From Maea johnstoni (Eukaryota > Annelida > Polychaeta > Spionida > Magelonidae): a stretch of 64,000 nucleotides of DNA. The notes under the pieces were generated by a model that had not been told where the DNA came from, ran no database searches, and worked only from the letters and a program-made list of their open reading frames with translations. Positions 41,333 through 53,400 of this stretch are shown in pieces (position 1 is the first letter of the stretch; each line of letters begins with the position of its first letter). A program made the position numbers and the translations under genes. Where the stretch lies: contig OZ012694.1 in NCBI GenBank assembly GCA_963942565.1, positions 29,052,376 through 29,116,375 on the forward strand, written 5' to 3'.

Positions 41333-42305
41333 TTGTGTGTGTTTATTGGATAGAATGGGCCTTTTGAGTTAAAGGTTCTTGAAAATGGGTACAATGTAAG
41401 CTGGTGGACTTTTACTGTGGTAGAATATATCCTGAATACTTTGAAATGAGACCCCCCTAGAGGTGTTTGAGTGGTTCAATGAAACCCCTTTTAGAATTCA
41501 AAATGTTTATCTTCCTGTCAAGAATGGTTCCTTTTCTTAACCTTTGCTTGAAATCAATCAGAATATCTCTCTCTCTTTTAAAACAAACCTCCTCATGGGG
41601 TCCAAACTCTGTTCAAATAAATTCTGATACCATTCTTATATAGCTGGTGTGACACTGATGTGATGATTTAAAATAAATTTGAATGAATCACTGTGCCCTT
41701 GATCTTGAACAAAGTGAGCACTGCATACAAAGGTATATTTAGTAATGGACAAAATATCAAACTTTTGCCTGGAACATGCTTGGATCCATCCTTTGTACTT
41801 TTCTGTATCTTGATTAGCCTTTGAGAATGGAATGAAAATTACACTGTATATACTGATTATCTGGAAATCTAAAGCCATAAGTGCAGTATCATAGCAACAT
41901 TGCTTGACCGCCAAAATAAAATCATAAAAACAACCTGCCTGATCATCTCACTACATACTGAAAAGGCTATCTGGTGCTACACAAAGTCCCAACACCACCA
42001 AGTGATGACATCACAATCTATAAATAACTTATGGGTCTACCCTATACAGATGCTTTTTTTAAGAAGTAGAAGTATGATGGGTGGTAGGGGGGCAGTGCCA
42101 GTACCAGCTGAAGTAAGGTTAGTCTCTCCTACAGAACAATTAAATTCTTAAAAGGTGTTCAGACCTGACAGTCATGAAATTGAGAAATATATACTGTATT
42201 TTGCTAAAAATAACCTTTCAAAATAAGATGCAGCTCAATTGAAATGTATGAGATAATGAAAGAATACCAATTGAGGCCATCAAAGTGTTGAGGTTATGCT
42301 GGTTG

Positions 42306-42310
<5 letters not shown>

Positions 42311-42386
<76 letters not shown>

Positions 42387-42399
42387 TGTGTGTGTGTGT
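42311..42399. repeat. (TA)n(TG)n microsatellite
   Basis: About 70 bp of TA passing into GTGTGTG. It lies inside element A, to the right of nested element B. Confidence 0.95.
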
Positions 42400-43817
42400 A
42401 TATTCACACTCTACCTAAGATTTGAATACTTATCTCCTCAAACAGAGTACACCTCACCATGATATTATGCCCGCCCCTCTGTCCTGGGGCGCCCTCCCCC
42501 CCCCCCACCCTACCCTATGACCTTTCCTCAAATCTCAGCTATATCCTGCACAATCCCATCCACCCCTCCTGCCCCCCTCGAAAGGCCTCTCAAATATTTA
42601 TGGCCGCATAGGCTTAATACAGCCCCTTCTGCCTATATTTGTGTGATTGGTACCCTATATAATTTTGTCTTGAAGAAGCTCTTCGGACGGGACATTGTTT
42701 TTGGCATCACCCAATTGCTTCCAAATGAACTTTTAAAGATATTCCCTGTATGGGTACTGTACCATTATCTGTGTAATGAACCATGAACGGTCTAATTGTA
42801 TCATTACATAGTTTTAAGGCACCTAGTTCTTTTTTAACATCTTATAAACTGACTATTCAGTTCCTCACTCAGAGAGCTCTTCGGACGGGACAAAACCTCT
42901 TTTCCAAAAAAAGGGATTTTATTATATAAAAAAGTGTTTGATGATTTTTCTTTTTGGATGATCTTTTAGACAGGATAGACACCCTCACATGAGTAAAGGA
43001 AATTTGCAAGAAAATACTAAGCCCATCCCATAAGTGAACAAATAAGAAAACTCTTCGGACGGGACAAATTATGTTTCGGAAACAGTAAATTATTTTTTCC
43101 CCTAGGAAAAGGACGTGTTCAAATTATTTTTGTGTCATGTATGTAGGCTACTCCAACGGACCTTGTGCCCACTACCCTATTTCTGTGAAATCTCACTACC
43201 ATTTAGGAGAACACATGGCTCTTCGGATGGGACAACCTTGTTTCGGAAATTCATCTGAGGAAATATAGTTGGTTTCCCACAAAATACAGTTGAACATCTT
43301 TAATTATCCGCATGGTTTTTAGAGAGGTACAACATTAGTTTATCAGAAAATATCAAAATTACTAATCTCTAATAGAGGTATAGAACTAGTATACTATTGT
43401 GCATTTACCCATTGAAAAAAAAGGTAAAAATGTAACATAAAAACATGAAAATGGCAAATAACCTATCTCTCTGCCAAAAGGCATCTGGAAAATGGCACTT
43501 TGGCAGCTGCACAACTGATGTATGCCTTGATGTTTGACACATGACAAACCCCAAAGTTGACAACATTTGTAAACATAATTGCTGTCTACTTTTAGACAAA
43601 ATTTGTTTTGGCCATTTGTTACAGCCTATTTTGGCCATTTTGATACATAATTTACTCATTTTTTCTAACATAGGGTTGTTACACACCAATGATATTATGT
43701 ATCAAAACTTACCTTACTTGTCCCTATGTATTGGCATTAGGTACCAGACAGAATATTGTTTTGATCTAGATTTGGGTCTATAAACACCATTTTAGGGGGT
43801 TTATCTTGCAACAGGCG

Positions 43818-44096
43818 ATAAAGACTATATAATTCAATGATTTGAGTGTCTAATTAGTGTTGATTCTTAATGTATCCTAAAAGAGGATTGTCTTGGACTT
43901 GAAAATCACCCTTTCAAAATATTCTATGCATTCATGGAAAATGTTTTGATGGCAAACCCTTGCATTTTTATTTCACAATCACATCTGTTGTCATCTTCTT
44001 CTTCCGTCATAAAGGATACCGAGCATAATTGCAGGGAATTACACATCAATTCTACCAATGCACACCATTTCTAGCAAATCTATAAACATTTCTTAC
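43818..44096. other. Unassigned DNA between element A and the candidate promoter
   Basis: AT-rich sequence with no exon or repeat that I can support. Confidence 0.4.
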
Positions 44097-44108
44097 CTCG
44101 GAATCCAT
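44097..44108 (-). CDS. ALMS1: Candidate ALMS1 start exon encoding MDSE
   Basis: On the minus strand CCATGGATTCCGAG is followed by GTAAGA, a near-consensus donor. ATG has G at +4. The four codons end in phase 0 and fit the first secure exon (33491), giving MDSE|AWYQLVPDES. Upstream on the same strand is CATCATGGCGGAATAA, a YY1-like box that also forms a three-codon upstream frame. This would give a 10.6 kb first intron containing the transposon cluster. It competes with the exon at 36853-37041; both could be used. Confidence 0.4.
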
Positions 44109-44360
44109 GGAAATAAATGTTTTTGAATTAAAAGTCGAGTTTGCTCGTTTTGTTTGAGCGCTTAGAGTTCGAGCGAAAATTTCAAAAATTATTCCGCCAT
44201 GATGAATCTCGCAACAACGGGATTTAACCCAAACATATAATATAAACTAAGGATAAATGTATTAAAACTACACTTTAATGTATGTTTAAAAAAAAAGCAT
44301 TATTTTAAAACTTCAAAATACATCTTTGAATTATTTCTTATTAAAAATTAAGAGGCTCCC
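44109..44360. promoter_or_regulatory. Possible divergent promoter of ALMS1 and SLU7
   Basis: CpG words (GTCGAG, GAGCGCTTAGAGTTCGAGCG, TTCCGCC) cluster to the left, with the YY1-like ATGGCGG on the minus strand at about 44190. On the right GAGGCTCCCATCATGCATTGCCATTG faces SLU7. No TATA box is convincing. The assignment rests on position upstream of the candidate start exon only. Confidence 0.3.
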
Positions 44361-44584
44361 ATCATGCATTGCCATTGTGAGCGATAATAAGTGTTCAGTG
44401 TCGCTGGAACTTCGTTCATGCTGTTTTGAAGTGTTTCCTGACTGTTTTCTCTATTTAATTAATCTGGTATGTGTTTCTTGTGGCATGGTCAATTATATAT
44501 TTATTCTATTTCCGAATATATCATGCTATGTTGGTATATTTTATTGTAATTGAAGTAGATAAGGCACCTTTGAGAGCTCCTTTT

Positions 44585-45472
44585 TAATATGACGCTGGCA
44601 TGGCCAGGAAGCGAGCGAAGCTTTGGATGATCATTTTTTTTTTACTTCTGACCAAAATACAGCATTGATTGACCGTAAATTAATGGCATACAAAACATTA
44701 CGATTTTAAACTGTCTTAAAATTTATATTTCGCAGCTGATTTTGACGAGAATGCAATGGCCAGTAGAATGAATTCTGGCGGTTCTATCGCATTAAAATTG
44801 ACCCACGGACAGGCGAGAAATTCAGTTTTAACGTGGATATAGTAGCGGCCACGGCGTGGTATGGCCAGGAAGCGAGCCGAGAATTGAGCCACGGACGGGC
44901 GAGAAATTCAGTTTTAACGTGGATATACATGTAGTAGCGGCCACTTTCATCCATATTTCGCAACTGATTTTGACGGGAATTCAATGGCCAGTACAATGAA
45001 TTCTGGCGGTTCTATCGATCTAAACCGCAATGGTCAGTAGAATGAATTCAGCCGGTTCTAAACTGCATTAGAATTGAGCCACGGACGGGCGAGAAATTAA
45101 GTTTTAACGTGGATATACATGTAGAAGCGGCCACTTTCTTTCACGCACGTGCATTCATGCATTTCATCCAATGGGATGAAATGTAAGTGTTTGGTATTGT
45201 TGTACTGCACATTACGTCATTGTCGACCAATGAAATCGGTCGTTACTTAACCTACTAAAGATTCCTCCAGAACGGAAGTGGTCCGCACGTTGCCTCGCAC
45301 GTTGGACGATATTGTTGTCCCGCACGTGGGACGGTGACAACTTTCTGGGTCCGTGTATGTATTTCTTATAGTGATAGTGACGTCATATACACTCATATAC
45401 ACACACGCTCAATTGACGGATTGCGAGGCTTCGCGAAAGGCCTACGGCCTTTCGAGCTTCGCTCGCTACTAG
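44585..45472 (+). mobile_element. Helitron-like non-autonomous element with 3' hairpin and CTAG end
   Basis: The right end has a hairpin CGAAAGGCC-TAC-GGCCTTTCG (45434-45454), then 14 bases and CTAG (45469-45472) followed by T, as expected of Helitron 3' ends (hairpin plus CTRR, insertion before T). GAAGCGAGCGAAGCTT near 44610 is the inverse of AGCTTCGCTCGCT near the 3' end. Sub-repeats built on GCCACGGACGGGCGAGAAATT and AACGTGGATATACATGTAG recur three times (44790-45140). The 5' end is not firmly placed. A CCAAT/CRE/ETS-like patch (45165-45290; TTACGTCA, AACGGAAGTGG) lies inside. Confidence 0.55.
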
Positions 45473-46566
45473 TTTAGTCTATTTAGATAAAAAAAAACTT
45501 AGATGAATAAAACAAGTGGATATGAAACCAGCCAGTCAACCTGAACAAGCTTGCTGCGATGAATAGCCCACGTTCTGCACATTTTGGTGCGCAAGTTTCT
45601 CTGTAATGTGAACGATACAAGATAGGTAGAACAAGTGATTTTTTAAATAATGGAATTTACTATCGTGGGATACATCATATTGAAGCTAAGACTGAAAGAA
45701 ATGCATTGGCATCATGAAAAACAAAGAAAATCCAACATGTTGGCCAAAAATTAACTTTTCATTTATTTCAACAGGATTTTCAGTCTGCCAAAATCCATTT
45801 CATGGCAAAAAAAGCATAAACACCCTTGATAATTCTAAAATGATAAAATATGTACATGGTAGATTTAACCACGCCAGTATATTTCTGCCATTCATCACGA
45901 AAAGAACTAGTTTGAGTCATAAGATGTGGTTCTATAGACCCCATCACACCAAGCACAATCTGCATCATGGGCTTAAAGTATATAAGTAATGAAAATCATA
46001 CTGGTTGTCGCCACTTTCAGTCACACCCCTAATTGTTACACCCCTAATAGTTACACCCCTTATAGAAACCAGAATGTCAAATGTAAATGTAATCACAAGA
46101 AAAACTTAAAGAAGATGTGTGACTGTCTTTGTTTTTGAAATGTTCTATCTAAAATCTTCAAGAATACACAAAAAATCATGTCCATATACATGTACTATAT
46201 ATTTATGTGATGTGCGTGTCCAGAAAGATGTCATCAAGATCCGTCCAGTCTTTAAGATTATTTAACAAGGACAGTCAGATTGTAAATCAACTCAAACAAA
46301 AAACACCAGCCCCATATCTGCCTATAAGATACATCATATCAACTTTGCATTTAACATTTTATTTTCCATATACATGCAAACTCGATCTTCTAACAAAGGA
46401 GCATTGCTACTATCACCAGTCTCTGATTCACACAAGCTAGTAAGCTACTAGGGGCCCAACAGTCAGATAGGCTGGTCCTCCTCATCTACAAAACTTCTCT
46501 ACCATATAGGGGTTTGTTCTCCAACCAAAGTACAATCACTGTCACAGTCTGAGGATGAGTTCTGGT
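45473..46566. other. SLU7 upstream DNA, mostly unassigned
   Basis: A short direct repeat of TTACACCCCTAAT occurs three times at 46020-46062. Open frames here lack protein-like features. No promoter is evident. Confidence 0.4.
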
Positions 46567-46804
46567 TTAGGCCTAAAAAAAAGAAATTGTTTGTTTCCTG
46601 TAACGGTCCGAAAAAAATAGGGTAGGTAGGTAGGTAAAAAAATTTTTTTTGCATTATTTTTTTGGTCAAAAATGTGTTTTTATGCATGTTTTACGTTGAT
46701 TTGGAGTCGGGAAGGCTGAAAAAATTTTAGGGTAGGAATTTTTTTGAATAAAAACTGGTCCGGGTAGGGTTACAGGAATCAAACAACTTTTTTTTTAAGG
46801 CCTT
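46567..46804. mobile_element. Foldback MITE, AGGCCTTAAAA family, copy 3
   Basis: It begins AGGCCTAAAAAAAAGAAATT, then GTTTGTTTCCTGTAACGG, and ends GGTTACAGGAATCAAACAAC, then a T run and AAGGCCTTAA. It matches copy 2 over almost its whole length. Confidence 0.85.
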
Positions 46805-47331
46805 AACCTCTCCACCTTACAGGTTGTGTTTACTAACTAAAGTGCAGTCACTGTCACAAGATGAGTTGTTACTGCAATACTTATAGCAAAATAAGGGATA
46901 TATTTGGTTAGAGGGGAGAAAAGTACAATGAGATATTTATTGTTCAAAGTGGGTTAATGTTTCTAAAATAGCATATCTGCATGATTTTGTCACATTTTTC
47001 TGAACTTTAATTTCATATGACATGATTATTTTCTAGTGTTTTTATTGGTATTTTAAAACGTTTATTTTTCATATTCTTCATGTAAGTATACTAGCTGCAC
47101 CGGTTCCTTTTTAATCATGGCGAACCAATATTTAAATTTCTCAACCAACCCGCCCCCCTTTTAGCCATAATTCAGATTCAGAATAACTGTAATTGGCATA
47201 ACTGTAATCCGGATAGCCAACATATACTGAATAGATTTATTCAGAGGACATCTGCTTATAAATAAATTATTCCATAACTCATCCCCAATCCACACCCCAA
47301 TGGAACAGTCCTTAACTATTTGTAAAAGTTG

Positions 47332-47367
<36 letters not shown>

Positions 47368-49149
47368 CTGTTTGGTCAACAGGTCAAGTGTCATGGACCA
47401 CCATGACCTAGTTAGCTGTAGGCTTTAGCCAAATTTTCAAATCAATTGCGCAAAAAAGCGCTAGCAGTTGACAAGGTCAGTTGAGTTGTTTTAGGTCATT
47501 GACTACCTGGACTTTCCAATGGGACTATGCCAAATTGTGCCAACACAGTTCTAATAAGTGTAATTTGATGATACAATAATTAGCAAACTTAACACATGTC
47601 AAACTATGAATAAAATTCCCCCAAAACCTGAAAAAAACATACCTCATAGTTCTCTTGTATGTCATGCTTCTTTCCACTGTAAGCTTTCCAGAAGGTGTGG
47701 CACATGTGGCCAACAAAAATCTATTTTTGTTTGTCACCTGACAGGTCAGCAGCAAGGTGAGGTGCTGCCATCTGTCCTTGCAATCACTAACCTTGCTCTA
47801 CTTAAAGTTAGATTTTTAGCATGTAAACATAATTTCAGCCACAAAACATGATTATTATCTGAAAATTGAAGTGTTTTTACAGTGTAGTACATGAAATAAA
47901 CAAATGATCACAACACAGATCTCAAATCCCAGCCCTGCAAAGTTGGTATGTTTAGCCCATGGCAGATATGGGTAATGGCAATGGCCAAACACTTGGCATC
48001 CCTATACAAGAGCCCTGCTGCAACAACAACGGTATCTGCGCCTCGGGTTACGCGCTGTAGCCTGGGGTTGTATTGGTCACGTGATCTGTGCAGTAAGCAT
48101 GCACTGGTTGGCTGGGGGATGTCATCCTATCTAGGTCAGATAGTGAGAGGCAGCGAAATTTGATGATTCATGACCAGTGCCCACTCCCTGTCTACTTCTC
48201 TCAGATTGCGCCGGCACAATAAATGCACATGTGATGTTATAGAAACGTGAAAAGCTGCCACATCGTTGGCCTCAATGTCACAGTCAAATAAATTACTTGC
48301 CTTTCCATGGGTCAATTTGTTCTACTTGACTATCATTTCTAGTTAAAATCTGTTGCAAATTGAAGCTTGAATTCTCAGCAATTTTGTATGCCATTAATTT
48401 TTGGTTAATCGCTGCTCAGACTGTGTGACGTGGATAAATTGTACAAATACAAAGCTCATATCAAGGAGTTTCCAACATGTTTCCGCAAAGTACAAGCAAA
48501 GGCGACCTATCGGCAGAGAATATTTACTATGATGCTTGCATGGCCAGGAAGAGAGCGCGAAGCTTCAGATAAAAAAAATGTTTGCGTCCTGACCAGAAGA
48601 TCATATCACTCTGCATGTTAAGTGTGAGCCTCTCTAAGATCGGAGGGTAAAATGTATGTGCTGCTTGAATAAAAATATTTCTCTCTCTTCCTTACTTTTT
48701 GGGAGTGGCTGTTGAATTTGCAACTTAGAAAATAATAAGTTTCTCTCTTTCTCTCTCGTGATCAAGTCAACTCGCACCAAGATCTAGTTCAACCACTCTT
48801 GAGTCTAGCCTCTGAACACCAAATGATCTTGTTAGAAAAATGAATTTGACTTGCAGCACTACGAATATAATCTCTACATTGAATATAAAACAACTATTAA
48901 GAACAAAAGAAATAGGTGAGAAGAAAAGGAGATAGAATGAAGAAAGTGAGGTGGCTAAAGTTGGGGCGTATTGGGCTTAGGGGGTATTAGTATTTGGGGT
49001 GCAATGGGCTGTATTCGTTTTAGGGTTTGCTTGTTGAAAGATACAACACCTTCATTTTTGAAACGTTTCATTGCGTTGACGATCTGAATGTTCAGCAAAT
49101 CATTTTGAAACAGATTAATATGTGGGAGGTTCTGTACAGGCCCTTGGTG
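46805..49149. other. SLU7 upstream DNA with short repeats
   Basis: An (AG)n tract lies at 47336-47365. Bases 48536-48602 (GCATGGCCAGGAAGAGAGCG then CTGACCA) are a second fragment of the Helitron-like element's left part. Around 48040-48120 a CpG-rich patch holds GGTCACGTGATC and GTATTGGTCACG (E-box and CCAAT-like), a possible SLU7 promoter, but no first exon could be proven. Confidence 0.45.
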
Positions 49150-49461
49150 CAGGGTCTTAGCCAGGATTTCAAAAATGCCTGTCCAAAACAGCAATTTCAA
49201 AAATTTTGCCCATCCAGATTTAGCTACTTATCTCATTCAAATCCTTATATCAGCTACATTTAATAGTCTAGTGTGTCTAAAAGGGCAATTTACAGTTCAG
49301 CTGTGTCCTAGAATATGGTTTGTTAGGAAAATATTTGGTTATTACCCCCCAAAAGTCAAAAGTGAAAAATCATCATAGAAAGTTTTGCCTGTCCAAACAG
49401 AAGGTTTTTAGGAAACTGCCTGTCTAAAAGACAGGTAGGACGGGTCCTGGCTAAGTCCCTG
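49150..49461 (+). mobile_element. hAT MITE, CTGTCC family, complete copy
   Basis: It begins CAGGGTCTTAGCCAGGATTT and ends GGTCCTGGCTAAGTCCCTG: inverted ends of about 17 bp. An exact 8-bp direct repeat CCTTGGTG lies on both sides (49142-49149, 49462-49469), diagnostic of hAT. Internal CTGTCCAAA blocks face each other. 312 bp, no coding. Confidence 0.93.
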
Positions 49462-49469
49462 CCTTGGTG

Positions 49470-50235
49470 TATTCATGGTCTTCTTATTTTTGGAGCTCAA
49501 CCTAGGTGTTTTTGTGTCATTAACGTTGTTGATGTTTAATGCAAGCCAGTTCACCTTAGTTTGTAAACCTTGAACTAAGCAGCTTGCAGAACTTGACATA
49601 TTTCCATGCTTCCTCTTGAGACCATTTTACATTCAAAGTACTTAGCACTGTCCAAATGTGTTTGAATTTATGCCCAACATTGTGGCATGGCAGTTACAGT
49701 CAAATATGGCGAGTTGGCCACAATTTGTAGCTTGCTATTTAAAAATAAATTTATCTGAAGGAATAGGTGTTGATGTAGATAGATAAAGCATTGTTATCTT
49801 CAAATCCACCTTGAGAGTTCCATGGAAGAATCGCTTCAATGAAAGATAATAAAAAAATGTCTGAAATGATGAAAGCTATGTCCTAGAATTGCCATTGAAG
49901 AGAACAACACACATACAATCAATTAAAAGAGGTTATTGTGATTATTTTTCCAGAGGATGAGCAAATGTTATGCATTCTACCATGAGCAGATCATAGACGT
50001 AGCTGATTGCTAGAAATACATGCCAAAGAGTCCTCTTTTGAGCTAGCTTTTTTGGTGTTGTCAACAACCACTATTGTTTTCTATGTCTGACTAGGCTCGC
50101 TTATGAACACCTCATATTCTGGAAGATGCCTTTGATAGCAAGAAAAGCCCTAGGTGCATTGCAAATAGTGTGTCTTATGTTTGACTATTGCCAGAACCTG
50201 TTATAAATGACATAACATTTTCTCTCTTAATACAG
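49470..50235. other. DNA just upstream of the SLU7 start exon
   Basis: AT-rich, no exon recognised. It ends in a good acceptor TCTCTCTTAATACAG (50221-50235), which shows that SLU7 has at least one non-coding exon further upstream. Confidence 0.6.
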
Positions 50236-50448
50236 GAATGGTTTGAGTAAATAACAGCCAAGCACAATGTCGTTCCAACTGAATTTGCCACCATCGGTGG
50301 TGGCCCAGGCCACCAGGGCCGAATCCCGGGAGGAATTGGAAGAGGAGGGCCCAAAAAAGCAGACCCGGGAAGATTGGCGTAAGCTCAAAGAGCTGGAGGA
50401 GGCCCGTAAAGCTGGAACCGCCCCTGCTATGCAAGATGAGGAGGGAAG
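50236..50448 (+). CDS. SLU7: SLU7 exon with start codon
   Basis: The acceptor is ttaatacag; 31 bases of 5' UTR precede ATG (CACAATGTC). The coding part has 60 codons plus two bases, ending DEEG and AG|gtaagt. The last 41 bases and the following intron start are copied downstream three more times. Confidence 0.95.
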
Positions 50449-53400
50449 GTAAGTGTACATTTTTGTTATGTTATCATTAAAAGCTGCCACTGCCTCTGCT
50501 ATGCAAGATGAGGAGGGAAAGTAAGTGTACATTTTTGTTATGTTCTCATTTAAAGTTGGTACTGCAAGATGAGGAGAGAGAGTAAGTGTATTTGGTATGA
50601 TATCATTTAAAGCTGGTACTTCCACTGCTTTGCAGGATGAAGTGGGAAGGTTAGTACGAGTATATTTTTGTTTTGATAATATCTGCAAGTAAATTAGTAT
50701 TGATTCACTTTTCTTGAAATTAAATTAGATCATATCTTATTGTGGTTGTTGCATTTTAAAGGTATAATTGTTTATCAAAATTGCAAAGCTACCAAGTAAC
50801 CATTGAAGGATATTTGTACTAAGCAGGCTTACCTACATGGTTATGCCAATTTAGTTGTTTATTAATTTCTCAAACTAGATATTCTAGGGAAAAATGCTAA
50901 AGACTTTCTTACAGAAGTTAGCAACATGTTCCTGAAGATTTCTTTGGCTGAATTTCAAAAAGAAAATATTTAGAAAATCTTTTTTTGTTCATCAGGCCTC
51001 ACTCAGAATGCAAACCATCTTATGCTGAGATTCAACAGACTCATATTTCTTTTTAGTTGTTCTTATAATAGGATTTTTTTATATACAGTTGTGCGGTCAA
51101 ATTTAGGATTTAGCACTTGAATATCAGTACACATTATTTGTGTCATTCCATTACAGAGACATCAACCCCCATATTCCTCAGTATGTCATGCAGGCTCCAT
51201 GGTACTTTGGAGCAGTTGCACCAACTCTTCAGCATCAGCGTATGCAAAGCGAGAAGGAAAAGCAGTACTCAAAACCAGGCTCTTGGTACAAGAAAGGAGT
51301 CCAGGAGGGGCCCATTGCCACCAAGTACAGAAAGGGGGCCTGTGAAAACTGTGGAGCAGTCACACATAAAAAGAAAGATTGTTTGGAGGTAAGAATAAAA
51401 AACGTCAATTTGATGTTTTACATCTTACATATATATACCAGGGTCTTAGCCGATATTTGGAAACAAGGTGTCCAAATAGAGGTTTCATAGACTTTTGCAT
51501 GTCCAAAGTGTGGTACAAAGTACATACTACTAATAAAATAAACCCTATACATTTACAGATTTTGTTTTTTTTAAGCCAGATACTACTTTGTGTGTCTTAT
51601 ATAAGTGACAATACAGCTTCTACATCTTCTATCTTCTAAGAAAAATCATCATCAGCAAATTCTGACATAAACTTTTGGGTGTCCAAACTGTCAAAAAACA
51701 GTGTTCTGCGTGTCCAAATGACACGTTGGACGCATAGGCGGCTAAGCCCCTGATATATACATTTACCTGACTAAGAGGAGACATGAGTTTTACTGATTGC
51801 AAAATTATAAGAAGTGAAAGCAAAACATAATTCAAATGTGAATTTTTTATTTTTCAGTTTAGTTTCTGTAACATATCATGCGCTGTTAATGGTGTGAATT
51901 TTTACATTTTTTTGTGGACTTCCAATTCGAGTTGCAGCTGCTTCAGGAAGTTGCACTGCTCACTTTGTTTAACCTTACGCAAAATTGAGTAATTTGACTG
52001 CTTGCTGTTGCCTAAAACTTGGTGGTTCCACCAGGAAACTCAAGAACCTCCAGTCTTCCACCATAAATTTTGGCAGAGATTGGTCTTATTGGTCGTTTAG
52101 GGGCATTTGCCCCTGGATCATGTGATTTTGCGACCAGATGTTAAATTATAGGAGCCAAGTTTGGGAATGGACTTATCAATTACCAACTGGAGCACTTTGA
52201 GAATTGTTTTTGTTTTTCAATTTTCATTTCCCCTTATTTACCTATTAGTGCCTCAAAAGAATTTATCTAACATATATTTTCAAAATATTCTGGGGAAGCC
52301 TGCCCCTACACCCCCCCCCCCCCCCCCCCCCCCCTAGATGGACAGTGTGCCTCTGTTATCTATGTGCTGCACAGACAAGGATTTTACTTGCTCCTCAATT
52401 TCAAAATGTTAGGTTAATCCCTGATCGGCTAATCAGGGCTAAGTTTAGAATGGTAAAAAAAAAATTGTGGTAATACACAACTTACCAATATTCTTACATT
52501 CAAATGTATGTGTCATCTCTTTTTCTACTTCAGAGACCACGTAAAGTAGGAGCCAGGTTCACAGGGTCAGATATAGCACCAGACGAGCATGTTCAGCCTA
52601 ACTTGGCCTTTGACTATGATGGAAAGAGGGATCGTTGGAACGGCTATAACATGGAGGATCACACACAGATTGCAGAGGAATTTCAGAAAGTTGATGAGGT
52701 GAGAAAAAAGATTCATGCATGTATGGCCCTGACTATATTGGCCATATCTCTGATTAAAGTCAATATTGGAAATTATTTGGAGGAGGGATGTTCAACACAA
52801 TGCATCCAACAACTGTCTTTCAAATATTTCATGAATCTATGTACCATTATAGTGTTACCCAGCAGGGGGTCGAGGTGTCGTTTAACCCATTAATGCTTAA
52901 GAGCTCCTCTAGAAATTGTCATCTGGGTCAATGATACTTTTGGCAATAACTTTAGAATCAAGCATAATTCTACAAAATATTTGAAGGAGAGTTGTTGGTA
53001 ATGTTCTGATTGACATTTCTCGATCAAATATTTCCCTGACTTTACTTTTGCCTGCAAATTATCATTAAAATTGTGAGGCTGCTTTTGGCCGCTGTGAGCA
53101 TTAATGGGTACACCCAAACCTTCAAAAGTCACCCCTCAGGACACCAGTTTTTTTATGAGGAATTTCTTTGTATGTCAGTTTCAAGTAAATAATTGATTTA
53201 TTTTCACCTCATTGTAATTCCCATGACATTGAATAGGGTTATTATGACTCATTTTAACAAATAAATACATGTCTATGGTTGTAATCTGAGTATATTGTGT
53301 TCTTTTTTCAAAAACTGGACACACCAAATTTTTTCTATTGCCAATTTTGGGCACCCAGCTTTTAAATCCTTGCTTAGACCCTGGACTACCTTCCCTTAGT

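Noticed and set aside
42517-42786. Peptide-level repeat ELFGRD as a protein motif
   Set aside because: The word CTCTTCGGACGGGACA is conserved at DNA level with one orientation, but frames around copies stop quickly and share nothing else; a DNA motif is the simpler reading.
45165-45290. CCAAT/CRE/ETS patch as the proven SLU7 promoter
   Set aside because: It lies within a Helitron-like element and 5 kb from the SLU7 start exon; kept only as a possibility.
45714-46440. Two plus-strand frames of 77-91 codons upstream of SLU7
   Set aside because: Composition is AT-driven, no splice or domain evidence.
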